From: Chromatiales bacterium
Lineage (GTDB): Bacteria > Pseudomonadota > Gammaproteobacteria > UBA6429 > Thiohalophilaceae
Direction of reading: 5' to 3'
Assembly: GCA_027001895.1 (NCBI GenBank)
Contig: JALTLP010000152.1
Span: forward strand, 1 to 18,014
DNA length: 18,014 nucleotides
The notes under the pieces were generated by a model. That model made no database searches. It was not told the DNA's origin and worked only from the letters and a program-made list of their open reading frames with translations. The translations under genes were made by a program, and so were the position numbers. Positions 1 to 5,871 of this stretch are shown one piece after another (within the stretch, counting starts at the first letter, position 1; every line of letters begins with the position of its first letter).

Positions 1-41
1 CCGAGGGGGAGGGTTTTCATTTTTTTATAATATAAAAAATT

Positions 42-151
42 AACCACAGCGGACACAGCGGACACAGCGAAATGATATTTTTACGGTTAGCGTAAACAAC
101 CTGGCCTGAATTAAAAAGAATTTCTCTGCGTTCTTTGCGTCCTGGCGGTTT
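42..151. repeat. Decayed inverted-repeat element (intergenic, palindromic)
   Basis: The left arm (42-72) contains two tandem copies of a 9-base unit, AGCGGACAC, framed by AACCAC and GCGAAA. The right arm (121-151), reverse-complemented, aligns with the left arm at about 21 of 30 positions, both running from AACC to GAAA. About 48 bases separate the arms. The wording resembles the widespread bacterial intergenic repeats of the type 'AACCACAGAG...CTCTGTGGTT'; that family link is from memory. It lies just past the stop of the oxidase gene, so the transcript could fold here, but no clean terminator T-run is seen. The rest of 1-224 shows no gene. Confidence 0.5.
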
Positions 152-224
152 AAAAAAAATTAACCCACAAAGAGTAAACATAGCGTTTTCAGAAAGGTAT
201 TACGCCCTTTCAGTTACAGCTATA

Positions 225-1340
225 TTAAGCACTGACAATAATACGGGTTTTTGCCGTGCCCAGTACCTTGTTTGTTACCCAATCGAGAATATCGAACTCA
301 ATAACATGGTTACCGATATCAGCCGATGTTGGTTGAATCAATATATCGTAACGCTCTGCTGAAACCGTATCGAGTGTTGTTATTGTTCTGGCATTTGGTA
401 ATGGCCGTCCATCTGATGCGATGATCGAACCTTGTAAGCCACCGAGTTTTAACTGCTGAGGTAAATAACCGGCATTGATGTAGCGTATTAACAAGGTTTG
501 ACCAACGGTCATGTTTACCGGAATATTCGATGAATCCTGACTAGCAGACTGGTTGCCGTCTACACCTGAAATAATAAAATATTTAGGGTTGAGTTCATTA
601 AGCCCGGCATCACCACCACAAGTACCGGCAGACCAGTTTTGTGGTGACTTATGCCAGCTCGGATCTATTTCATCTACCGCCCAGATGGCTTCAAGATCAT
701 AAGTAGGGCCACCTGCAAATGCTGTACCTTGTCCTTCTGGCGGGTCAACAATTAAAGCACCGTACATGCCCATTTCTGCGTGTAACACGGTGTTGGTATG
801 GCAGTGATAAAAATAAGTCCCAGCCTGACTAGGTCGCCATTGATAGGTGTAGGTACCGGTTACATCCCAGGAAGTATGGCCAACACCATCACTTCGATAC
901 TCTGGTTCTATACCATGGTGATGTACCGTATGGCGCCACATCATTCCACCACCCATTACATTTAAAACCGTATGCGCAAGTTCACCCTCTGTAATTCGCA
1001 TAGGGACGGATGGAAAGGCACCGTCCATCATCCCACCCATGCCGCTCATACCACTAGAACCACCGGGGTAACTGATTACTTGCCCATTTTTATCGAGGTT
1101 TTGCCCGGAAAAGCCCCAGATGCTGACGGATGTACCGTCATCCATAAGCATTGAACCATTCATATAAATGCTTCTGTTAAACGTTTTATCCGGGTTCGGA
1201 ACAATTACAGGCTCTTCAGCCGTATTGCGAGGGTATATATAACAGGCTGTTGAACCCATGCCACCACCGCCGGTTCCACCACCAGGGCCGCCACCATTTC
1301 CACCACCGTGATTTTCTATTTTGTCTTTTAACTTAAACAT
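225..1340 (-). CDS. Multicopper oxidase, T1-copper-bearing half (two cupredoxin domains)
   Basis: This 371-residue protein resembles the first two cupredoxin domains of multicopper oxidases. Domain 1 (about 55-200) has a first His motif, H137-T-V-H140-H-H142-G, and a type-1 copper motif, H179-C180-H181, with H187 and M192 as the likely remaining ligands. Two residues are inserted between Cys and His compared with the usual spacing. Domain 2 (about 215-371) has no copper ligands and carries the SAERYDILIQP stretch typical of the structural middle domain. Domain 3 with the other two His-x-His motifs is missing here but its equivalent is in the gene upstream. Residues 12-28 are almost pure Gly, and 94-135 are rich in Met and Gly, possibly for copper binding. 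No signal peptide is seen. ATG start with AGGGAAG upstream; 18 bases after the preceding gene. The substrate is unknown. Confidence 0.85.
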   Translation of the reverse strand: MFKLKDKIENHGGGNGGGPGGGTGGGGMGSTACYIYPRNTAEEPVIVPNPDKTFNRSIYMNGSMLMDDGTSVSIWGFSGQNLDKNGQVISYPGGSSGMSGMGGMMDGAFPSVPMRITEGELAHTVLNVMGGGMMWRHTVHHHGIEPEYRSDGVGHTSWDVTGTYTYQWRPSQAGTYFYHCHTNTVLHAEMGMYGALIVDPPEGQGTAFAGGPTYDLEAIWAVDEIDPSWHKSPQNWSAGTCGGDAGLNELNPKYFIISGVDGNQSASQDSSNIPVNMTVGQTLLIRYINAGYLPQQLKLGGLQGSIIASDGRPLPNARTITTLDTVSAERYDILIQPTSADIGNHVIEFDILDWVTNKVLGTAKTRIIVSA

Positions 1341-1358
1341 GATTATCTTCCCTGAATT

Positions 1359-2504
1359 TTATGTTTTACTTTCGTAATAAATATCTGTGAGTGCACCAAA
1401 CATATAGGAACCACCGTTTGACGTTTGCGTCATCTCGTCATGTAAGTGCATCGGGTAGGCAATATGACGGTTTTCAGCTTTTGCTTGTTGTATTGTATTT
1501 TTAGTAAATGGTGGAACAGAATCCGGTGGCGCATCGAAAGGATAAATAACATCACAAATGCCACCTTGGCCATTTAAGGGTACAACATCTTTTTCCCATA
1601 CATCTGTCAGTTGAGTACCATCCTTACTTAACCATTCCATATGATTAGCATGTATATGCATTGAGTGACGTGCTTTACCGATGTTAATTGCACGTATTAA
1701 TGTTCGGTCGCCAAGGTCACCCACAAGTTTTGTGCGTGGGTCGTACATGCTGTCTTTTGCTGCATCCATCGCATCTGGATGACCAGGTGGCTTGCCACCC
1801 AGACCATTTAAGGTAAAGAACCGGGGAACAAAGCGGCTGGGCATTGATGTATTATTTTGCATTGCGCTGTTCCAGGCTGGATCGATATCGTTAAACACCC
1901 AGAATTTTTGTTGCTTAAATGTTTTACTGCCAGAATATAATTCTGTTGTACTGCCTTTTGGCATAACAGCAAAACCGCCATGTAGACCAATTAAACTGTT
2001 TTCTGAAGTCGGATCCTGGTAGATATACGTTCCGGCCTTGCTTGCAGTAAAAGTAATGGTTGCCTGGTCACCGCCAGCAATTAAACCACTGTCTGCTCCA
2101 TTAATACCCGATATTTTAAATTGATGAGAACTCGTTAAGGTATTTATAATAGTAAGCTCAACGCTATCGCCTTCCCTTACTATCATTCCCTGCCCCGGAA
2201 CGTTTAACTCAGTCGCGCTGTTACTAAAACCACGAAAATAAACATTGGTAGAACCGGCTGCATCTGCAAGTGGAACAGTGCCATCAGTTATATAAAAAGT
2301 TTTCTTGATAGTTGCTGGTGAATTGCCGGTTGGTATTGGCGCGGGTTCAGGTGTTGTTGATCCGCCGCTTGATGGTGTAGTTGTATCTGAAGATGTAGGC
2401 GGAGTATTGCTTGTGCCACCACCACAGGAAATCAGTCCACTGCTAACAATTACTGTTGATGCAACAGCTACACCACTCTTTTTTAAAAAATCACGTCTTT
2501 TCAC
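1359..2504 (-). CDS. Multicopper oxidase-like Tat lipoprotein, T1-less half
   Basis: This 381-residue protein starts at GTG, with AAGGGAC well placed upstream. The N-terminus (K-R-R-D-F-L-K) is a twin-arginine export motif, followed by a hydrophobic segment and a lipobox L24-I-S-C27, so it is probably exported folded and lipid-anchored. A Ser/Thr/Pro-rich linker (28-63) follows. The first cupredoxin-like domain (about 68-185) has no recognisable copper ligands. The second (about 200-378) has H280-S-M-H283-I-H285-A-N-H288 and H353-L-H355, matching the His pairs of the third domain of three-domain oxidases, but the Cys of the usual HCH motif is Leu354, so a type-1 copper is not expected. It is the first gene of a pair with the T1-bearing half 18 bases downstream; together they supply four His-x-His motifs. 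It might alternatively be a metal-binding partner without oxidase activity. Confidence 0.82.
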   Translation of the reverse strand: MKRRDFLKKSGVAVASTVIVSSGLISCGGGTSNTPPTSSDTTTPSSGGSTTPEPAPIPTGNSPATIKKTFYITDGTVPLADAAGSTNVYFRGFSNSATELNVPGQGMIVREGDSVELTIINTLTSSHQFKISGINGADSGLIAGGDQATITFTASKAGTYIYQDPTSENSLIGLHGGFAVMPKGSTTELYSGSKTFKQQKFWVFNDIDPAWNSAMQNNTSMPSRFVPRFFTLNGLGGKPPGHPDAMDAAKDSMYDPRTKLVGDLGDRTLIRAINIGKARHSMHIHANHMEWLSKDGTQLTDVWEKDVVPLNGQGGICDVIYPFDAPPDSVPPFTKNTIQQAKAENRHIAYPMHLHDEMTQTSNGGSYMFGALTDIYYESKT

Positions 2505-2827
2505 GGTAAGTCCCTTTGTTGTAATGTCCTTAACAGCTCTGGAACTTAGCTTTTCATATATGTTAGAAAATTACAATATACTTGATAAGGGAATACAGGA
2601 AATTGTGATGGTAATCACAGGCAAATTAATAGCCGATAAATCTGGTTGGTTAAATTAGGTGGAGATTTAAAAAATTAAATCGAAAACTTGTTCTTATAAC
2701 ATAATCATTTTCAAGAACAGTACCATATTAAGTCCTGTTTAACGAGAATGTGCATTGCTATTTCGGCTATCCAAAATAGCTTAATATAAAAGTTAAATCA
2801 CCCAGGTCACTTTTGCTACCCGTTACT
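2505..2827. other. Non-coding gap between metal operon and oxidase pair
   Basis: This 323-base AT-rich gap contains no convincing gene. Besides the CRP-like dyad it has two hairpin-forming inverted repeats: TGTTCTT at 2689-2695 with AAGAACA at 2713-2719, and GCTATTT at 2757-2763 with AAATAGC at 2774-2780. The second sits about 50 bases past the stop of the HMA-domain gene and could end the upstream operon, but no T-run follows it on the minus strand. The gap suggests that the oxidase pair has its own promoter. Confidence 0.4.
2604..2619. promoter_or_regulatory. CRP-like binding site upstream of the oxidase pair
   Basis: The sequence TGTGATGGTAATCACA has perfect CRP half-sites, TGTGA and TCACA, separated by six bases. 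Its centre lies about 108 bases upstream of the oxidase GTG. A TATATT hexamer on the minus strand at 2575-2580 could be the -10, which would place the dyad near -42, a class II activator position. No good -35 is seen, which is usual for such promoters. The regulator is not encoded here. Confidence 0.45.
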
Positions 2828-3400
2828 TTACTTAGCTGAAAATAATTGCAAGTGCATTGTGTCGCTTGATTCATCTGCAGTAAAGAACACCTGGATTATT
2901 TGTTTTCGCCCCATTAATATTGCTTTAAGTATTGTTTCTTCTTGTTCCTGTGGTGCCACAATACGGAGATAAGAAGGCGTTTTTGCTGCAATATCCCCTA
3001 TCGCTTTGAGCAATAAGGTAAACTGATCTGTTTCAAAAACATCGACTTTTAAATCCATTCGAACCCTTTTTGTGGATTTTGACTTTTTCTTCGATGTTGA
3101 TGTTACTGTTAAATTACTGAGACTAAAACCTGATTTTTTGAATAACGCTGTCAGCTTTTTTTCTGTAACTTTCTTTTGTGAGCTGAACTTAACCCGTTTG
3201 TTTTTTAAACTTACGTCAACCGAGTCAGCATCAACACCGGGTAATTGTCTGATTTTTTTGCCCACACTATAAACACAAAAAGCACAAACCATTCCTTTAA
3301 CATCTGCACGATAGTGAAAATTATCCGCCCATGTATTAATACTTAAAAAGGCCAGCAATAGTATAAAGAGAAGGCTTTTAAATTTAGTGGTATGTGTCAT
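2828..3400 (-). CDS. Periplasmic HMA-domain protein with extra C-terminal domain
   Basis: This 190-residue protein has a signal peptide (about 1-25, ending T-W-A-D), then a heavy-metal-associated domain (about 27-100) with the metal motif G36-M-V-C39-A-F-C42. The Cys pair would bind a soft metal such as Hg(II) or Cu(I) in the periplasm. A Lys/Ser-rich linker (about 100-115) leads to about 75 more residues (V-R-M-D-L-K onward) that I do not recognise; MerP is only about 90 residues long, so this part is additional. It is the last gene of the cluster, 110 bases after the MerT-like gene. The ATG is preceded by AAGGAAA. It may deliver metal to, or take it from, the MerT-like protein; the substrate is inferred only from the neighbours. 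Confidence 0.75.
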   Translation of the reverse strand: MTHTTKFKSLLFILLLAFLSINTWADNFHYRADVKGMVCAFCVYSVGKKIRQLPGVDADSVDVSLKNKRVKFSSQKKVTEKKLTALFKKSGFSLSNLTVTSTSKKKSKSTKRVRMDLKVDVFETDQFTLLLKAIGDIAAKTPSYLRIVAPQEQEETILKAILMGRKQIIQVFFTADESSDTMHLQLFSAK

Positions 3401-3510
3401 TCTACTATTTCCTTAAATTTGGGTATGTGTTTTTAAAAATTAACTCTAAAACCGGTTCGCATACCGATAAACTAAACACTAAATAAAGGCTATACCGTTT
3501 ATAAGACATA

Positions 3511-3909
3511 TTAGAGGTCTAACCATATTCGTACAGGTAACAAAACATAAGCTGCTGTAAAGCCAATGCCCCATAAAATAACGGAAGACCAGTAAACCCG
3601 TTTATTCCATTTATGTGCGGTACTACAGGCTTCACCTAATGCCTGGTCAGCAGGACAGGCGCGTCCAGGTCGATACATTAACCACCCTGAAATAACTAAC
3701 ATTAAACCTGAAAAAGCAAATACCCAAATTTTATGTTGACTTAAAACAATAAGAAACGGAAAAGCACTGGTCATCGCTGCAACGGTTGCACCTAAACCAA
3801 GGGTGACAAAAATAATCGGGATAGCACAACAAACTAATGTACCTGTGGTTGTAAACAAGGTAAATATTGTTACACTGCTATCTTTTATTTTAGATGTTTG
3901 AACACTCAT
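3511..3909 (-). CDS. MerT-like metal transport membrane protein
   Basis: This 132-residue inner-membrane protein matches the MerT plan: a first membrane helix with the vicinal pair C27-C28 (T-L-V-C-C-A-I-P), a second helix around 60-80, a loop after Y-R-P-G-R with C85 and C95, and a third helix around 105-127. In MerT the first Cys pair takes Hg(II) from MerP and the loop Cys pair hands it inward. The loop spacing here (ten residues between cysteines) is longer than in classical MerT. The ATG is preceded by GGAG. It lies between two genes for periplasmic HMA proteins, as merT lies beside merP. It belongs to a different operon from merA here, so the transported metal could be mercury or another soft metal. 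Confidence 0.75.
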   Translation of the reverse strand: MSVQTSKIKDSSVTIFTLFTTTGTLVCCAIPIIFVTLGLGATVAAMTSAFPFLIVLSQHKIWVFAFSGLMLVISGWLMYRPGRACPADQALGEACSTAHKWNKRVYWSSVILWGIGFTAAYVLLPVRIWLDL

Positions 3910-3961
3910 TGAAATAACTCCATATTAATGTCTTAAAACGATACTACTAAAATATAAGTTC

Positions 3962-3999
3962 CGTCATTGCGAGTGATAAGCTTATCGCTCGCAATGACG
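3962..3999. repeat. REP-like palindrome inside the metal operon
   Basis: A 38-base near-perfect palindrome has arms CGTCATTGCGAGTGATAAG and CTTATCGCTCGCAATGACG. The only non-Watson-Crick position pairs T with G, which becomes a G-U pair in RNA. It sits between the MerP-like and MerT-like genes. The GTCATTGCGAG core is common in dispersed REP-like repeats of many proteobacteria (recalled, not searched). In mRNA it would form a strong hairpin that could protect the upstream message or reduce read-through into the MerT-like gene. Confidence 0.75.
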
Positions 4000-4007
4000 T
4001 ACTTACT

Positions 4008-4319
4008 TTATTTAAGCGGAGTCGTTTTCATACTGCGATAAGTGAAGCCGGAATCATGAAATAACTTTTTCAGTTTTTCTTCTTTTAAAACCAGACCGTC
4101 TTTTGCATCCACACTGACAATACCATTATCCAGGTCGACTTTAATATTACTGATACCTTCCATTTTTTTGAATTTCTTCTCAATACCATAGGCACAAAAT
4201 GGGCAAGCCAGGCCATCGACACGAATGTTGTAATGGGTACCTGCAGATGCAAAACTTTGTTGCATGGAACCGATTAATAACATAACACTAAAAATACTCA
4301 TTATTAATTTTTTACTCAT
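4008..4319 (-). CDS. MerP-like periplasmic metal-binding protein (CPFC motif)
   Basis: This 103-residue protein has a signal peptide (about 1-25, Q-S-F-A-S-A) and one HMA domain with G36-L-A-C39-P-F-C42, then A-Y-G-I-E-K-K-F. The ferredoxin-like beta-alpha-beta pattern continues to the end. Length and layout match MerP, whose usual motif is GMTCAAC; the Pro-Phe between the cysteines is a clear departure and is nearly repeated (CAFC) in the second HMA protein at 2828-3400. It should bind one soft metal ion in the periplasm and pass it to a membrane partner, probably the MerT-like protein encoded next. The ATG is preceded by CAGGAG. It lies 31 bases after the beta-barrel gene in the same operon. 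Copper is a possible alternative substrate. Confidence 0.8.
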   Translation of the reverse strand: MSKKLIMSIFSVMLLIGSMQQSFASAGTHYNIRVDGLACPFCAYGIEKKFKKMEGISNIKVDLDNGIVSVDAKDGLVLKEEKLKKLFHDSGFTYRSMKTTPLK

Positions 4320-4350
4320 TTTACTACTCCTGTTTAATTTACCTGGTCAT

Positions 4351-5175
4351 TTACAAGTGCCATTCAAAACTGAGTTTGGCTCGATAATCAGACTTCTCTT
4401 GTGAACCGTTAAGGTCACTAACTACGGGTAATTGAATACCCCCTCTTACCGCAAAGTTTTTAACCGTCCACATAAAGCCGGGCGATATAAACCATTCATC
4501 TCCACCAGTATTGGCTACGCTAGAACCATTGAGTGTGGCTATGTCGCCCAGTTCGCCATTAAGTTCCAGTAAATACACCATATCGGGTTCGGTATATCCT
4601 GTAAGATTCGGTCGCCAGCCAACAACAAAATCGAGCAACGTTTTATCACCACGTTGCAGTCCGGCATTGTTTGTTCCGTTTTGGCGGTAACGTACACTGG
4701 CCCAGCGATACCAGCTTCTGCCTTCATATCCATAAGATAAGCCCACAACACTATCGGTAGTGCCGCTACCTAAAGCAGGTGCCTGTGTTTCATCACCTGT
4801 GTCTGAAATTATTTTAAGTGAGACTGCCGCACTTTCCTGTAAAGCCCTGGTATCTTTACGCCAGAAACGGTACTTGGTAAAAATGGCTGCATCACCAAAA
4901 CCACTTGAAGAATTTCCATCATCCGCTTTTATTTCATATGGTAAATCAACACCCATTGCCCAGTCGCCTGTGATGCCATACTTCACTTCCAGGCCCAGCT
5001 CATTTTCCAGTTCATTACCTTTTTTAGATGAGTGCACTTCGGTTGCCACTTCAAAGCCATCCTTAAATAAAACATGAGGCCCCTGGCCAAAGATGGGATC
5101 GTGTGCAAATGCAGTTTGACTTACCATACCGGCAATCAATACCAGCGCTGGTTTTATTAAACATTTTGTTCTCAT
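4351..5175 (-). CDS. Outer-membrane beta-barrel protein of the metal operon
   Basis: This 274-residue protein has a clean signal peptide (1-24, ending A-F-A before H-D-P). The rest alternates polar and hydrophobic residues in short strands with Gly/Asn/Asp turns and ends in an aromatic-rich strand, F-E-W-H-L, the usual end of an outer-membrane barrel. The pattern resembles the 'transporter' barrels grouped with phenol-degradation MetA proteins; that assignment is tentative. It is the first gene of the operon, right behind two MerR-type promoters, and is followed by MerP-like and MerT-like genes. A role as a metal-inducible channel is inferred. ATG chosen because AAGAGG lies just upstream and the signal peptide begins there. 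Confidence 0.7.
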   Translation of the reverse strand: MRTKCLIKPALVLIAGMVSQTAFAHDPIFGQGPHVLFKDGFEVATEVHSSKKGNELENELGLEVKYGITGDWAMGVDLPYEIKADDGNSSSGFGDAAIFTKYRFWRKDTRALQESAAVSLKIISDTGDETQAPALGSGTTDSVVGLSYGYEGRSWYRWASVRYRQNGTNNAGLQRGDKTLLDFVVGWRPNLTGYTEPDMVYLLELNGELGDIATLNGSSVANTGGDEWFISPGFMWTVKNFAVRGGIQLPVVSDLNGSQEKSDYRAKLSFEWHL

Positions 5176-5201
5176 ATTTGCCTCTTAAGTTTGGTCACAT
5201 T

Positions 5202-5234
5202 ACTATGACTGTCTGGAGCTAACTCCAGGTTCAA
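5202..5234 (-). promoter_or_regulatory. Proximal MerR-family promoter/operator
   Basis: Read on the minus strand, a -35-like TTGAAC (5229-5234) is followed by the dyad CTGGAG-TTAG-CTCCAG (5213-5228) and a possible -10, CATAGT (5202-5207), giving a 21-base spacer. MerR-family activators bind such dyads inside over-long spacers. The dyad resembles ZntR/NmlR-type sites rather than the merO sequence in this window. Transcription would start about 20 bases before the barrel gene. The -10 is weak, so the dyad is more certain than the promoter. Confidence 0.55.
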
Positions 5235-5243
5235 TTTAATTTA

Positions 5244-5264
5244 ATAAATTATTAAATAATTTAT
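5244..5264. repeat. Perfect AT palindrome between the two operators
   Basis: Arms ATAAATTATT (5244-5253) and AATAATTTAT (5255-5264) are exact reverse complements around a single A. It lies between the two MerR-type operators. It could be a third protein-binding site or a flexible, easily melted spacer; AT-rich palindromes also arise by chance, so function is open. Confidence 0.5.
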
Positions 5265-5273
5265 GTTGAGAGT

Positions 5274-5304
5274 ACTTTACAATCTGGAGCTGGCTCCAGG
5301 TCAA
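5274..5304 (-). promoter_or_regulatory. Distal MerR-family promoter/operator
   Basis: On the minus strand TTGACC (5299-5304) and TAAAGT (5274-5279) are separated by exactly 19 bases, the classic MerR-family spacing. The spacer contains the dyad CTGGAG-CCAG-CTCCAG (5284-5299, overlapping the -35 by one base). The half-sites are identical to those of the proximal copy 71 bases away. It lies 56 bases past the stop of the last mer-operon gene and should start an independent transcript for the barrel, MerP-like and MerT-like genes. The matching regulator is not obvious in this window. Confidence 0.65.
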
Positions 5305-5360
5305 GGAAAAAAATAAGAGATTTTAAAATAAATTAACTATATATATGAGGAGTCATCGAT

Positions 5361-5870
5361 TTAAACACGGCATTGCACACCACAAACAACTTTTTTTGCA
5401 TTTTGATACAGCGCAAAGAATAACAGCAGGCTGGCTGTGCTAAATAATTCGATTTGATGAGTGGCGATAAACCCCTGAATTTGAATACCAAAGCTGGTGC
5501 CCAGAGCCGGTAGCGCGCTGGCAATAAAGCCAACGGCAATAGGTAAAATTGGAGAACAACATAGCATGGGGGCAAGAATGCCAATCAGTAAGCCACCGGT
5601 AGCGGATGATTTGCTGGATTTTTGTCCCTGGCGAATTAAATAAAACATTAATGGCATCATTAAGGCAACCAGCAAGGACATTAATACCGAAAAGCCGACT
5701 AAGGTTGGGTTTAAATATTGCAATGCTTCAAAACTGCTATAACCGCCTGTATAGGATGCCGGTAATGTTGTTAAATAAAGTAACAGGAACAGGATAAAGC
5801 TGATAATCGTCACCCAACGATAGCGGTTTGTTTTGAGTACTATTTTTAACGCATCTAAAATAGTTTTCAT
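5361..5870 (-). CDS. Mer-operon membrane protein with Cys-Cys pair (unknown transporter)
   Basis: This 169-residue inner-membrane protein has about four hydrophobic helices (20-38, 55-78, 90-118, 130-155). The third carries P-M-L-C104-C105-S-P-I-L-P, recalling the vicinal Cys pair in the first helix of MerT, and the C-terminus ends C163-G-V-Q-C167. It is not a recognisable MerT, MerC, MerF or MerE by order of segments. I chose ATG at 5870, one base after the stop of the TlpA-like gene, over an upstream TTG at 5900 that would overlap that gene. Tight coupling suggests that it works with the TlpA-like protein, for instance in mercury import or in passing reducing equivalents across the membrane. 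The cysteine layout suggests thiol-metal binding; the function is inferred. Confidence 0.7.
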   Translation of the reverse strand: MKTILDALKIVLKTNRYRWVTIISFILFLLLYLTTLPASYTGGYSSFEALQYLNPTLVGFSVLMSLLVALMMPLMFYLIRQGQKSSKSSATGGLLIGILAPMLCCSPILPIAVGFIASALPALGTSFGIQIQGFIATHQIELFSTASLLLFFALYQNAKKVVCGVQCRV

Positions 5871-5871
5871 T

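Noticed and set aside
135..362. A 75-residue plus-strand frame at the left edge
   Set aside because: It overlaps the 3' end of the oxidase gene on the other strand and the repeat element, has no ribosome site and no family-like sequence.
2604..2619. The dyad as an FNR site
   Set aside because: FNR needs TTGAT-N4-ATCAA; here the half-sites are TGTGA/TCACA, which fits CRP.
2305..2658. A 117-residue plus-strand frame opposite the oxidase start
   Set aside because: It is antisense to the Tat signal and Thr/Pro linker of the oxidase; its low-complexity residues reflect that linker.
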